From: Amycolatopsis sp.
Lineage (GTDB): Bacteria > Actinomycetota > Actinomycetes > Mycobacteriales > Pseudonocardiaceae
Direction: 5' to 3'
Assembly: GCF_025464955.1 (NCBI RefSeq)
Contig: NZ_JAODNM010000058.1
Coordinates: 1-52,143 of the forward strand
Length of the DNA stretch: 52,143 bases
Of this stretch, positions 33,943 to 42,046 are shown in pieces. The position numbers and the translations under genes were made by a program. How positions within the stretch are numbered: position 1 is the stretch's first letter; the number at the start of each line of letters is the position of its first letter. The notes beneath the pieces are model-generated. The model was not told where the DNA came from. It ran no database searches and saw only the letters and a list, made by a program, of their open reading frames with translations.

Positions 33943-35580
33943 ATGGCTATCGGCGAGCATCCCGCACCGCGGGACGAGGACGTGTCCGCCGTCCTGCCGT
34001 CACCCGTCCGCCCGGCTCTCGCCGAGCCGCTGAACGACGAAGAACACCACGCGCTCAACGTCGTCCGCCGGTTCGGCACGTTCGGCGCGCTCCTGCTGGC
34101 CTTCGGCGCGCTCGGCGCGGGCGCCGCCCCGGTGCTCAACCCGGTCCAGGACATCCCGGTGCTGCGGTTGTTCGTCCGGATCCCGACCGTCTCACTGGCC
34201 ATCGCCTTCGCCGGGATGGGGATACTGGTGATCGCGTGGCTGATGCTGGGCCGGTTCGCCCGGCCGGCCCGCGCGCGCCTGGCGACGCAGGGCCAGCTCA
34301 GCCGAACGCTGGTGATGTGGCTGGTCCCACTTCTGTTCGTCCCGCCGCTGTTCTCCCGCGACGTCTACAGCTACCTGGCACAGAGCGAGATCGTGCGCCG
34401 CGGACTGGACCCGTATTCCCTCGGCCCGGCGCAGGCGCTCGGCATCGGCGACCCGCTGACCATGGGCGTGTCGAACATGTGGCGGGACACCCCCGCGCCG
34501 TACGGTCCGCTGCTGCTCAAGCTCGGCAGCTGGCTGGCGCCGATCGCGGGCAACAACATCGTCGACGGGGTGCTGCTGCAGCGCGGGCTCGCGCTCGTCG
34601 GCGTCGTGCTGATCATCTGGGCGCTGCCGAAGCTGGCCCGGCGGTTCGGCGTGCAGCCCGTCACCGCGCTCTGGCTCGGCGCCGCCAACCCGCTGCTGAT
34701 CTTCCATTTCGTGGCGGGCGCGCACAACGACGCGCTGGCGATCGGCCTGATGGTCGCCGGGCTCGAGCTGGGCATCCGGCGGCTGCCGGTGCGCGTCGCC
34801 GGCGACTCGCCGCCGCCGCTGGCCAAGGGCGAGCTGCTGTTCATCGCGATCGGTGTCACGGTCATCACACTCGGAGTCGCGGTGAAGCTGCCCGCGTTGC
34901 TCGCGCTGCCGTTCTTCGCGGTGATGGTGGCCAGGCGCTGGCACGGCAGGCTGAGCGACCTCTTCCGCGTCGGCGTTCCGATGGCGCTGGTGTTCGGCGT
35001 GGTACTGGTCGCCGCGTGCGAGGGCACCGGGCTCGGGTTCGGCTGGATCGGCGCGCTCGGTACGCCCGGGCTGGTCCGCTCGTGGATCTCGCCCACCGCC
35101 GAGCTGGCGAACCTCGGCGGCGTGCTCGGAATCGCGCTCGGCATGGGCAACCACACGAACCAGATGGTGCCGATCTTCGGCATCCTCGGTTACCTCCTGG
35201 CCGGCGCGATCACGCTGAAGTTCCTGTGGGACAGCTTCAAATGGCGCTACCGGCCGATGATCGGGCTGGGCGTGTCACTGGGCGCGGTGATGATCCTGCA
35301 GATCGCGCTGCAGCCCTGGTATGTGCTGTGGGCGGTGATCCCGCTGGCGGCGTCCGCGGGGACGTCGCGGTTCCGCGTCGCGGCGACGATCCTCAGCGCC
35401 GCGATGCCGTTCCTGCTGCCCCCGACCGGCAGCACCTTCGACGGCCGGTCGTACGTGCTGCCGTACGCCTACGCCGCCGCGATCGTGGTCGTCGCGCTCG
35501 CCGTGCTGGTCGTCCGGCGGAGCGCGCCGCTGCTCCTGACCCGGCACAAGGACCTGCCCGAACATCTGGCCCCGGCGTGA
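33943..35580 (+). CDS. mptB: MptB-like polyprenol-phosphomannose-dependent alpha-1,6-mannosyltransferase
   Basis: A 545-residue GT-C glycosyltransferase with about 12-13 membrane helices. In Corynebacteriales MptB elongates the mannan core of lipomannan using polyprenyl-phosphomannose. The first periplasmic loop PLFSRDVYSYLAQSEIVRRG carries the catalytic Asp-type motif (RDVYSY) of this family. GAANPLLIFHFVAGAHNDAL and GNHTNQ are other conserved segments. Its place next to suf is the same as in mycobacteria, which supports the name. The ATG at 33943 was chosen; in-frame GTGs at 33901 and 33916 are possible because AGGGAGG lies upstream. Whether this organism makes lipomannan is an inference. 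Confidence 0.87.
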   Translation: MAIGEHPAPRDEDVSAVLPSPVRPALAEPLNDEEHHALNVVRRFGTFGALLLAFGALGAGAAPVLNPVQDIPVLRLFVRIPTVSLAIAFAGMGILVIAWLMLGRFARPARARLATQGQLSRTLVMWLVPLLFVPPLFSRDVYSYLAQSEIVRRGLDPYSLGPAQALGIGDPLTMGVSNMWRDTPAPYGPLLLKLGSWLAPIAGNNIVDGVLLQRGLALVGVVLIIWALPKLARRFGVQPVTALWLGAANPLLIFHFVAGAHNDALAIGLMVAGLELGIRRLPVRVAGDSPPPLAKGELLFIAIGVTVITLGVAVKLPALLALPFFAVMVARRWHGRLSDLFRVGVPMALVFGVVLVAACEGTGLGFGWIGALGTPGLVRSWISPTAELANLGGVLGIALGMGNHTNQMVPIFGILGYLLAGAITLKFLWDSFKWRYRPMIGLGVSLGAVMILQIALQPWYVLWAVIPLAASAGTSRFRVAATILSAAMPFLLPPTGSTFDGRSYVLPYAYAAAIVVVALAVLVVRRSAPLLLTRHKDLPEHLAPA

Positions 35581-35599
35581 CGCCGTATCGTTGAGCGCC

Positions 35600-36526
35600 G
35601 TGAGTGTTCCCGCCGTTGAGATCGCCGGTCTGGTGAAGCGTTACGGCTCCACCACCGCCGTCGACGGCCTCGACCTGCGGATGGCGCGCGGCCGGGTGCT
35701 GGCCCTGCTCGGACCGAACGGCGCGGGCAAAACCACGACCGTCGAAATCTGCGAAGGCTTCCGGAAAGCCGACGCCGGCACGGTGCGGGTGCTGGGTCTC
35801 GACCCGGTCCGTCAAGGTGCCGAACTGCGGCCGCGGATCGGTGTCATGCCGCAGGGCGGCGGCGCGTACCCGGGCGTGCGCGCCGAGGAAATGCTGCGGC
35901 TGGTGGCCTCGTGCGCCGCGAGCCCGCTGGACCCGGCGTGGCTGCTGAACGTCCTCGGCCTCGATTCGGCGAAGCGCACCCCGTTCAAACGGCTCTCCGG
36001 TGGCCAGCAGCAGCGGCTTTCGCTGGCGTGCGCGCTAGTCGGGCGGCCCGAGCTGGTCTTCCTCGACGAGCCGACGGCCGGGATGGACCCACAAGCCCGC
36101 AGGCTCGTCTGGGAGCTGCTCGGCGCGCTGCGGTCCGACGGGGTCAGCGTGTTGCTCACCACACATCTGATGGAAGAGGCCGAAGCGCTCGCCGACGACG
36201 TCGTGATCGTCGACGGCGGCCGCGTCATCGCCGAAGGCTCCCCCAGCTCACTGACCGCGGAGACAGCGGACGTGGCGCAGCTGCGGTTCAAGGCGCAGGC
36301 ACGGCTCGACACGGACTTGTTGGCTGCCGCGCTGCCCGAGGGGTACCTCGTGCGCGAGTCCGCGCCGGGTGCGTACCTCGTCGAGGGCCGCGTCGACCCG
36401 CAGGTCGTGTCGACGGTCACGGCGTGGTGCGCGCAACAGGGCGTGCTGGCCGAGGAACTCCACGTCGGCAGGCGGGACCTCGAAGAGGTCTTCCTGGAAC
36501 TGACCGGACGGGAGCTCCGCACGTGA
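35600..36526 (+). CDS. ABC exporter ATP-binding protein
   Basis: A 308-residue ATPase with Walker A GPNGAGKTT, signature LSGGQQQR, Walker B LVFLDEPTAGMD and H-loop TTHLMEEA. The C-terminal 90 residues resemble the DUF4162-type tail of DrrA-like exporters. The GTG at 35600 is taken as start; an in-frame TTG at 35591 is also possible. It starts 19 bases after mptB and overlaps the permease gene by four bases. The mycobacterial counterpart at this place is Rv1458c, whose substrate is not known. Confidence 0.92.
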   Translation: MSVPAVEIAGLVKRYGSTTAVDGLDLRMARGRVLALLGPNGAGKTTTVEICEGFRKADAGTVRVLGLDPVRQGAELRPRIGVMPQGGGAYPGVRAEEMLRLVASCAASPLDPAWLLNVLGLDSAKRTPFKRLSGGQQQRLSLACALVGRPELVFLDEPTAGMDPQARRLVWELLGALRSDGVSVLLTTHLMEEAEALADDVVIVDGGRVIAEGSPSSLTAETADVAQLRFKAQARLDTDLLAAALPEGYLVRESAPGAYLVEGRVDPQVVSTVTAWCAQQGVLAEELHVGRRDLEEVFLELTGRELRT

Positions 36527-37314
36527 CCGCACCACGGTTCGCCCCCGGCACGTTCACCCCGGCGCCCGGGCGGGCGAAACTCGGCAAGATGCTGTTCGCG
36601 CACGCCAAGATCGAGGCGAGCCTGACCCTGCGGCACGGCGAGCAGGTGCTGCTCACGCTGTTGATCCCGCTGGCCGTGCTGATCGGGCTGAGCAAGCTCG
36701 ACCTGCTGTCCGCGAGCACGCTCGGCTCGGTGTCCAAAGTGGACTGGGTGACGCCGCGGGTGCTGGCGCTGGCCGTGATGTCGTCGGCGTTCACCGGGCA
36801 GGCCATCGCACTCGGCTTCGATCGCCGTTACGGGGTACTGAAAAGGCTGTCGACAACGGCTCTTCCGCGCTGGCTGCTCGTCGCCGGGCGCGTGGTGGCC
36901 ACGCTGGTCGTCGTCGGGCTGCAGGCCGTCATCCTCGGACTGGTCGCCGCGCTGCTGGGCTGGCGGCCGTCGATCGGCGGGTTGGCCGCGGGTGTGGTGT
37001 TCCTCGTCGTCGGCACGTTGAGCTTCGGCGCGCTCGGCGTGCTGCTCGGCGGGTCGCTGCGCGCGGAAGCCGTGCTGGCGCTGGCGAACATCATCTGGCT
37101 AGTGCTGCTGTTCGCCGGAGGCATCCTGCTCGCGCCGTCGACCATGCCCACCGGCCTGCACGACTTCGTCCTGCTGCTGCCGTCCGGCGCCCTCGCGGAA
37201 GGCCTCCGCGCCGCCTTCGTCGACGGCACCTTCGCCTGGGGCCCAGTGGCTGTGCTCGCCGCGTGGGCCGTGGTCGCCGGAGCCGTGGCCACCCGGACGA
37301 CGAAGCTCACGTAG
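36523..37314 (+). CDS. ABC-2 type exporter permease
   Basis: A 263-residue membrane protein with about six helices, the partner of the preceding ATPase. The ABC-2 pattern is visible in FDRRYGVLKRLSTTALPRW and in SFGALGVLLGGSLRAEAVLALANIIW. The GTG start overlaps the ATPase stop as GTGA and follows GGAG. A TCCAAAGTGGAC palindrome lies in it (36733-36744). It probably exports a cell-envelope component, judging from mptB, but this is a guess. Confidence 0.9.
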   Translation: MTAPRFAPGTFTPAPGRAKLGKMLFAHAKIEASLTLRHGEQVLLTLLIPLAVLIGLSKLDLLSASTLGSVSKVDWVTPRVLALAVMSSAFTGQAIALGFDRRYGVLKRLSTTALPRWLLVAGRVVATLVVVGLQAVILGLVAALLGWRPSIGGLAAGVVFLVVGTLSFGALGVLLGGSLRAEAVLALANIIWLVLLFAGGILLAPSTMPTGLHDFVLLLPSGALAEGLRAAFVDGTFAWGPVAVLAAWAVVAGAVATRTTKLT

Positions 37315-37318
37315 CAGG

Positions 37319-37485
37319 ACTCGCGAGTTTGCCCTCTGTGCACGCGACTACGCCGCCTACACACGTGAGTCCACCGTCCACGAACGTTCAACTCACGTCG
37401 CCCGACGACCAACTCGCGTGAGTGGCCGGCCAACTCGTGTAGCCCATCGGCCAACTCGCGTCGACGAACGCGGGACTCACGGTTG
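37319..37485. repeat. Periodic 21-bp repeat array (second ACTC array)
   Basis: Five consecutive 21-base units fill 37381-37485. In each, an AACTCGCGT-like core begins at unit position 10 (37390 AACTCACGT, 37411 AACTCGCGT, 37432 AACTCGTGT, 37453 AACTCGCGT, 37474 GACTCACGG). A perfect palindrome ACTCGCGAGT (37319-37328) begins right after the permease stop codon. The array fills the spacer before ctaA. Its core and spacing resemble the array at 1479-1597. Confidence 0.85.
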
Positions 37486-37563
37486 GTCGGGGCGTTGTGG
37501 CGTTGGACGCAACAAAGGTGGCCTTGAGGCAACGTCTCAGCAAGCGAGACGTACCATCCAGGC

Positions 37564-38535
37564 GTGCCGCTACAGACCCTTGTCGCCCGCCTGCCTTACC
37601 CTTCCCGTGCTGTTCAGCGGGCAGTCGCGATAGCGGCGGTGATCACGCAGGCCGGGATCGGGGTGACCGGGTCGGTCGTGCGGGTCACCGGGTCGGGGCT
37701 CGGCTGCCCGACCTGGCCGCAGTGCGTGCCGGGCAGCATGGTGCCGGTCTCGCGGTCGGAGTACCACGCGCTGAACCAGTGGATCGAGTTCAGCAACCGC
37801 ATGCTGACCGGCGTCGTCATCGTCGTCGCGGCGCTGTGCGTGATCACGGCGTGGCGCGTACAGATCGCCGAGCCGTCACGGCGCCGCCTGGTCAAGCTCG
37901 CCTGGACGATGCCCGCGGGGGTCGTACTCCAGGCCGTCCTCGGCGGCATGACCGTACTGGCGAAGCTCGAGTGGTGGACGGTCGCGATCCACTTCCTCGC
38001 CTCGACCCCGCTGATCTGGCTCGCCGTACTTCTCTTACGCGCCTTCAACGAGGGTGACGCTTCCACGCACTGGCTGGTCCCCGCGTCGGGCCGCAAAATC
38101 CTCGTCGCGCTGGTCGTCTCGCTGTGGCTGCTGCTCATCGCCGGGACCACCGTCACCGGCGCCGGCCCGCACGGCGGCGCCGTCGACACCCACCGCCTCG
38201 ACGTACCGATCCAGACACTCGCCTCGGTCCACAGCGGGATCCTGGTCGTCTACCTGCTCATCCTGGCGACGTTCGGCCTGCAGCTGATGCGGGTCGGCGC
38301 ACCCAAGCGCCTGTGGCGGCACTATGGCGTCGTCTGGGCCGTCGCCCTCGCACAGGGGGTGCTCGGCGAGGTGCAGTACGCACTGGGCGTGCCCGAGACG
38401 CTGGTTTCGTTCCATGTGCTCGGATCGGCGCTGGTCATCATCGCCACCGCCGCCCTGTGGACCTCCGCCCGCGACCGCGGCCCGGCTCCCTCGCCCGAAA
38501 CGCGCGACGAAGCCGAGCTCGCGACAGCGAACTAG
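37564..38535 (+). CDS. ctaA: Heme A synthase (CtaA/COX15)
   Basis: A 323-residue membrane enzyme with eight predicted helices that oxidises heme O to heme A for cytochrome c oxidase. The first loop has the redox Cys pair C48/C54 (GCPTWPQC). Heme-ligand histidines lie in VAIHFLA, DTHRLD, SVHSG and SFHVLG, and EFSNRMLTG is the conserved Glu-Asn-Arg segment. The GTG at 37564 is the start. ctaB, which makes heme O, is 7.3 kb away on the other strand. The 3' end is 4 bases from the convergent ATP-grasp gene. Confidence 0.95.
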   Translation: MPLQTLVARLPYPSRAVQRAVAIAAVITQAGIGVTGSVVRVTGSGLGCPTWPQCVPGSMVPVSRSEYHALNQWIEFSNRMLTGVVIVVAALCVITAWRVQIAEPSRRRLVKLAWTMPAGVVLQAVLGGMTVLAKLEWWTVAIHFLASTPLIWLAVLLLRAFNEGDASTHWLVPASGRKILVALVVSLWLLLIAGTTVTGAGPHGGAVDTHRLDVPIQTLASVHSGILVVYLLILATFGLQLMRVGAPKRLWRHYGVVWAVALAQGVLGEVQYALGVPETLVSFHVLGSALVIIATAALWTSARDRGPAPSPETRDEAELATAN

Positions 38536-38539
38536 CCGG

Positions 38540-39412
38540 CTAACCCAGCTGCTGACGCACAGCAGAGGCGAACCGAAGCGGCGCACCGGCGTCCGCGTAA
38601 CGGAAACCCAGCGAAGGCTCGGCCAGTTCCAGCTCAAGCAGCGCGGGCTTGCCATTGTCCGCACGGACGAGGTCGATCCTGGCGTACAGCAGTTCGGCGC
38701 GCAGGATCCCCAGCAGCGAAGCGGCCGCGTCCAGCGCATCCTCAGCCAGCGCGCGGAAACCCGCGTCCGGCGCGGCCACGTCGAGCTGCTCGGCGACGTA
38801 CAGCCCCGAATCGTCCATGGTCTGCCCGGACAGCATCGCGCCCTTCGTGAACGCGTGCGAGTAGACCCCGCCGAAGAAGACCAGTGCGGTTTCGCCATCG
38901 GTGTCCACTTTGGACTGATACGGCTGCACCAGCGCGGTGTACCCGTCGTCGTGCAACGACTTCAGGTGCTTCGACGCGCTGTCGTGCGCCGACGCCGCGA
39001 ACCGTGCCGCTCCCCTGGACCCCGCGCCGACAGCCGGCTTGACGACGAAATCACCCTTCGGCCAACGCGGTGCCTCGCCCGGCTCCACCAGAACTGTCGG
39101 CACCGTCGCGATGCCGCTCTCGATCAGCTCGACGAGGTACGACTTGTCGGTGTTCCAGCGCACCACCGGCGCCGAGTTGACGAGCGCGGGCACCGAAGCG
39201 CACCAATCGAGGAAGTCGTCACGGCGCTCGGCGTAGTCCCAGGTCGCGCGCAGGATGACGATCTCGGCGTCGTCGAAGTCGACCGCCGGGTCACCCCAGG
39301 TCGCCCAGCTCGGCGTGAACCCGAGGTCGGCGAGCGCGGGCAGGACGTCGTGCTCGTCTCCGTCGCCTTCCGGCATCTTCTCGCAGCCGACGAGGATTGC
39401 TTTCCCGCTCAC
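38540..39412 (-). CDS. ATP-grasp domain protein
   Basis: A 290-residue soluble ligase-like protein. KGDFVVKPAVGAGSRGAARF is the ATP-grasp nucleotide-binding strand and loop, and PALLELELAEPSLGF holds the metal-binding Glu residues near the C-terminus. It resembles RimK/glutathione-synthetase-like proteins of unknown substrate common in actinobacteria. The GTG at 39412 overlaps the stop of the preceding small gene (GTGA), so the two are cotranscribed. A GTCCACTTTGGAC palindrome lies in the gene (38903-38915). Confidence 0.85.
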   Translation of the reverse strand: MSGKAILVGCEKMPEGDGDEHDVLPALADLGFTPSWATWGDPAVDFDDAEIVILRATWDYAERRDDFLDWCASVPALVNSAPVVRWNTDKSYLVELIESGIATVPTVLVEPGEAPRWPKGDFVVKPAVGAGSRGAARFAASAHDSASKHLKSLHDDGYTALVQPYQSKVDTDGETALVFFGGVYSHAFTKGAMLSGQTMDDSGLYVAEQLDVAAPDAGFRALAEDALDAAASLLGILRAELLYARIDLVRADNGKPALLELELAEPSLGFRYADAGAPLRFASAVRQQLG

Positions 39413-39717
39413 CGGCCCGCCATCTTGCGCCGGTGTGCCGAGCCGATCTTCACGGCGTTGACCGTGGCCGGGTCCCACTCCGCCGCTTCGAGACTTTCGA
39501 CAGCCTCGACCAGCGCGTCACCGGTTGCGGGCGAGGGCACGACGACGTCGCCCAAGGCACCATCCGCACCGACGAGGACCACGCGGGCCCCGATGCGCCC
39601 GATGTTCTCGACGACGGCTTTCGCGGACTTGCCGTGCGCCGCGACGAACGCGCGTGCGCTCGCCAGCTGCCGGTCGGTCGGGGCGATTGTCTTTTCAGCC
39701 ACAGTTTCCTCAGCCAC
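39409..39717 (-). CDS. Small conserved-looking protein of unknown function
   Basis: A 102-residue protein. ASARAFVAAHGKSAKAVVENIGRIGARVVLVGADGALGDVVVPS is a mixed alpha/beta core, and the end NAVKIGSAHRRKMAGR is basic. No signal peptide or membrane segment is present, and I do not recognise a family. A GTG at 39717 opens the frame, but the GTG at 39702 follows GAGGAAACT and is a better translation start. It overlaps the ATP-grasp gene, suggesting a joint function such as substrate or carrier for that ligase; this is inference from coupling. Confidence 0.7.
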   Translation of the reverse strand: MAEETVAEKTIAPTDRQLASARAFVAAHGKSAKAVVENIGRIGARVVLVGADGALGDVVVPSPATGDALVEAVESLEAAEWDPATVNAVKIGSAHRRKMAGR

Positions 39718-39812
39718 ACGGGGAGCTTAACCGCCCGTTACCGCGCTCGCGGAACATAGTGGTTCCGGCCATAGTTGCTACGGTCGAGACGGCCCCGACC
39801 CCAGGAGAGCGC

Positions 39813-40784
39813 ATGTCCACGGCAGTACAGGTCCAGCAGACCGGCGGCCCCGAAGTACTCGAACTCGCCGACGTCCAAATCGGCGAACCCGGTCAGGGGC
39901 AGCTTCTGGTCGACGTGGCCGCCGCGGGCGTCAACTACATCGACACCTACCAGCGCCAGGGCATCTACCCGATCGACCTGCCGTTCACGCTCGGACTCGA
40001 AGGCGCGGGCACGGTGGCCGCCGTCGGCGAGGGCGTGACCGGCTTCGCACCCGGCGACCGCGTCGCGTGGACAGGCTCGCTCGGCAGCTACGCGCAGCGC
40101 ACGCTGGTCCCGGCCGATATCGCGGTGCACGTGCCCGAGGGCGTGTCCGACGAAACCGCCGCCGCGCTCATGCTGCAGGGCATCACCGCGCACTACCTCG
40201 TCAGGTCGACGTACGAGGTCAAAGCGGGCGACGACGTCCTCGTGCACGCGGCCGCCGGTGGTGTCGGGCTCCTGCTGACGCAGCTGGCCAAGGCGCGCGG
40301 CGCGCGGGTGATCGGCACGGTGTCCACCGCGGAGAAGGAGCAGCTCGCGCGCGAGGCGGGCGCTGACGACGTCATCCGCTACGACGAGGTCGACTTCGCC
40401 GAGGTGACAAGGAAACTTACCGGTGGCGAGGGAGTCGCCGTGGTCTACGACGGCGTCGGCAAGACCACTGTGGACGGCAGCCTGGCGAGTCTGAAGATCC
40501 GCGGGACGCTCGCGCTGTTCGGCGCCGCGAGCGGCCCGGTGCCGCCGATCGATCCGCAGCGCCTCAACTCCGGCGGCTCCCTGTACCTGACCCGCCCGAC
40601 AAGCACCCATTACGTCCGCACTCGCGAGGAGCTGGACTGGCGCGCGAGCGAGCTGTTCGCCGCCGTGGTCGACGGCTCGCTCACCGTCCGGATCGGCGGG
40701 CGCTACTCGCTGGCCGACGCCCGCCAGGCCCACGAGGACCTCCAGGGCCGCAAGACGACCGGAAAGTTGCTGCTGATCCCGTGA
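39813..40784 (+). CDS. qor: Quinone oxidoreductase (zeta-crystallin type)
   Basis: A 323-residue NADPH:quinone reductase of the MDR superfamily without zinc-binding cysteines. The substrate domain has GVNYIDTYQRQGIYP. The Rossmann domain has VHAAAGGVGLLLTQLAKA, and YDGVGKTTVDGSLASLK follows. The ATG at 39813 follows AGGAGA. It overlaps the next GNAT gene by four bases. A qor homologue sits at the same place in mycobacteria (Rv1454c, from memory). Confidence 0.93.
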   Translation: MSTAVQVQQTGGPEVLELADVQIGEPGQGQLLVDVAAAGVNYIDTYQRQGIYPIDLPFTLGLEGAGTVAAVGEGVTGFAPGDRVAWTGSLGSYAQRTLVPADIAVHVPEGVSDETAAALMLQGITAHYLVRSTYEVKAGDDVLVHAAAGGVGLLLTQLAKARGARVIGTVSTAEKEQLAREAGADDVIRYDEVDFAEVTRKLTGGEGVAVVYDGVGKTTVDGSLASLKIRGTLALFGAASGPVPPIDPQRLNSGGSLYLTRPTSTHYVRTREELDWRASELFAAVVDGSLTVRIGGRYSLADARQAHEDLQGRKTTGKLLLIP

Positions 40785-41311
40785 CGCCGTATCCCGCGAA
40801 CATCCGGCTGCAAGGTGACGGATTCGTCCTCCGCGAATGGACCGACGACGACGTCCCGGCGATGATCGCGACAATCGACGAACCGGACATCGCGCGCTAC
40901 ACCCGCCTGGCTTCGCCGTTCGACGAGGTCGCCGCGAAAACGCACCTCGAGAAGGGGCGTGTCAACCGGACCACGGGCAAAGCGATCCAGCTGGCGATCG
41001 CCACCGACGCCGGCGCGCTCGTCGGGACGATGGTGCTGTTCCGGACCGACGACGAAGACACCGGTGAGCTCGGCTACACGATTGCGAAGACGGCCCGCGG
41101 TCAAGGCCTGGCAGCGCGAGCGCTGCGGGTGATGACGGCGTACGGGTACGAACTCGGCTATACGACGTTGGTCCTGCGCATCGACGAGGAGAACGCCGCG
41201 AGCCAGGCCGTCGCCCGCAAAGCCGGCTACCACCTCACCGACGCTCCGCCTCTGGCCGACGACGTCAAAGGCCGCCTCGCGACGCTCTACCAGTGGCGGC
41301 ACCGGGCGTAG
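40781..41311 (+). CDS. GNAT acetyltransferase, RimJ/RimL type
   Basis: A 176-residue acetyltransferase. LQGDGFVLREWTDDDVPAMI begins the fold and GELGYTIAKTARGQGLAARA gives the acetyl-CoA loop (ARGQGLA). NAASQAVARKAGYH is the usual late helix. The GTG start overlaps the qor stop as GTGA, so it is translationally coupled to it. The substrate is unknown. A dyad that probably ends both converging transcripts follows directly. Confidence 0.88.
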   Translation: MTPYPANIRLQGDGFVLREWTDDDVPAMIATIDEPDIARYTRLASPFDEVAAKTHLEKGRVNRTTGKAIQLAIATDAGALVGTMVLFRTDDEDTGELGYTIAKTARGQGLAARALRVMTAYGYELGYTTLVLRIDEENAASQAVARKAGYHLTDAPPLADDVKGRLATLYQWRHRA

Positions 41312-41314
41312 CGG

Positions 41315-41367
41315 GACGTGAAGGCCACCTTCACACCACATTGCGCAATGAAGGTGGTCTTCACGTC
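41315..41367. terminator. Large inverted repeat between converging genes
   Basis: 19-base arms (41315-41333 and 41349-41367, beginning GACGTGAAGG) pair with a single C/T difference across a 15-base loop. The first arm continues into a 21-base sequence identical to 19160-19180. It lies 3 bases after the GNAT stop codon and 11 before the FKBP stop codon, a suitable bidirectional terminator. Confidence 0.75.
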
Positions 41368-41378
41368 CAATCGGTGCC

Positions 41379-41981
41379 CTAGCCCTGCGGAGAGCCGGTG
41401 GTGGGGCCGACATCGACGGCGTCGACGACAAAGACGAGCGTCTCGTTCGGCTTCACCGGGTCCTTGCCTTGGGGGCCGTAGCCCAAGGCGGGCGGGATGA
41501 TGATCAGGCGCCGCGCGCCCTTCTTCTCGCCGATGAGGCCGTCGTTCCAGCCCTGGATGACCGGCGCCTGCCCCAGGTTCTGCACCGGGAACGTCTGCCC
41601 GCGGTCGAACGAGTTGTCGACGATGTTCTTGTCCGACCACGTCTCGAGCAGGTAGTTCGCGGTCACCGTGTCACCGGTCTTGGCGCCCGCGCCCGTCCCC
41701 GGCACGAGGTCCTTCGTCAGCAGCTTCGACGGCGCCGAGCAGGTGGTCGGGAGGGTGATCGTCGGCTTCACCCCGAACGCCCCGGCGACCTTGACGTCGT
41801 CAGCCGTGCACTCCGGCAGCTTCGCCTTCGTCGGCCCGGCCACCGGACCCGTCGCCGCGGCGGCCGGGGATGACGACGGCGACGAGCCGGAGCCCGACGT
41901 CGCGTCCTGACTCGTCGAACCGCAGGCGGCCACCGAAAGCACCGCGGCCGTTACGACCACTATCTTGGCGAGATTGCGCAT
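41379..41981 (-). CDS. FKBP-type peptidyl-prolyl isomerase, lipoprotein
   Basis: A 200-residue exported lipoprotein. The signal MRNLAKIVVVTAAVLSVAAC ends in a lipobox with C20 as the lipidated residue, followed by a Ser/Ala-rich spacer. The FKBP domain occupies about 95-195 (GDTVTANYLLETW, VIQGWNDGLIGEKKGARRLI, PPALGYG, LVFVVDAVDV). It catalyses proline isomerisation of exported proteins outside the membrane. The ATG at 41981 has no strong ribosome binding site; a GTG at 42014 would only lengthen the signal. Confidence 0.92.
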   Translation of the reverse strand: MRNLAKIVVVTAAVLSVAACGSTSQDATSGSGSSPSSSPAAAATGPVAGPTKAKLPECTADDVKVAGAFGVKPTITLPTTCSAPSKLLTKDLVPGTGAGAKTGDTVTANYLLETWSDKNIVDNSFDRGQTFPVQNLGQAPVIQGWNDGLIGEKKGARRLIIIPPALGYGPQGKDPVKPNETLVFVVDAVDVGPTTGSPQG

Positions 41982-42046
41982 GGCAAGGAGAATAACTGCG
42001 GCGCGCAGCGTCACCGTTGAGGGTGGCGGCGAGAGACGGGTGGGCC

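Noticed and set aside
37381..37485. Possible CRISPR array
   Set aside because: Units are contiguous 21-mers with only a 9-base core conserved and no distinct spacers or cas genes.
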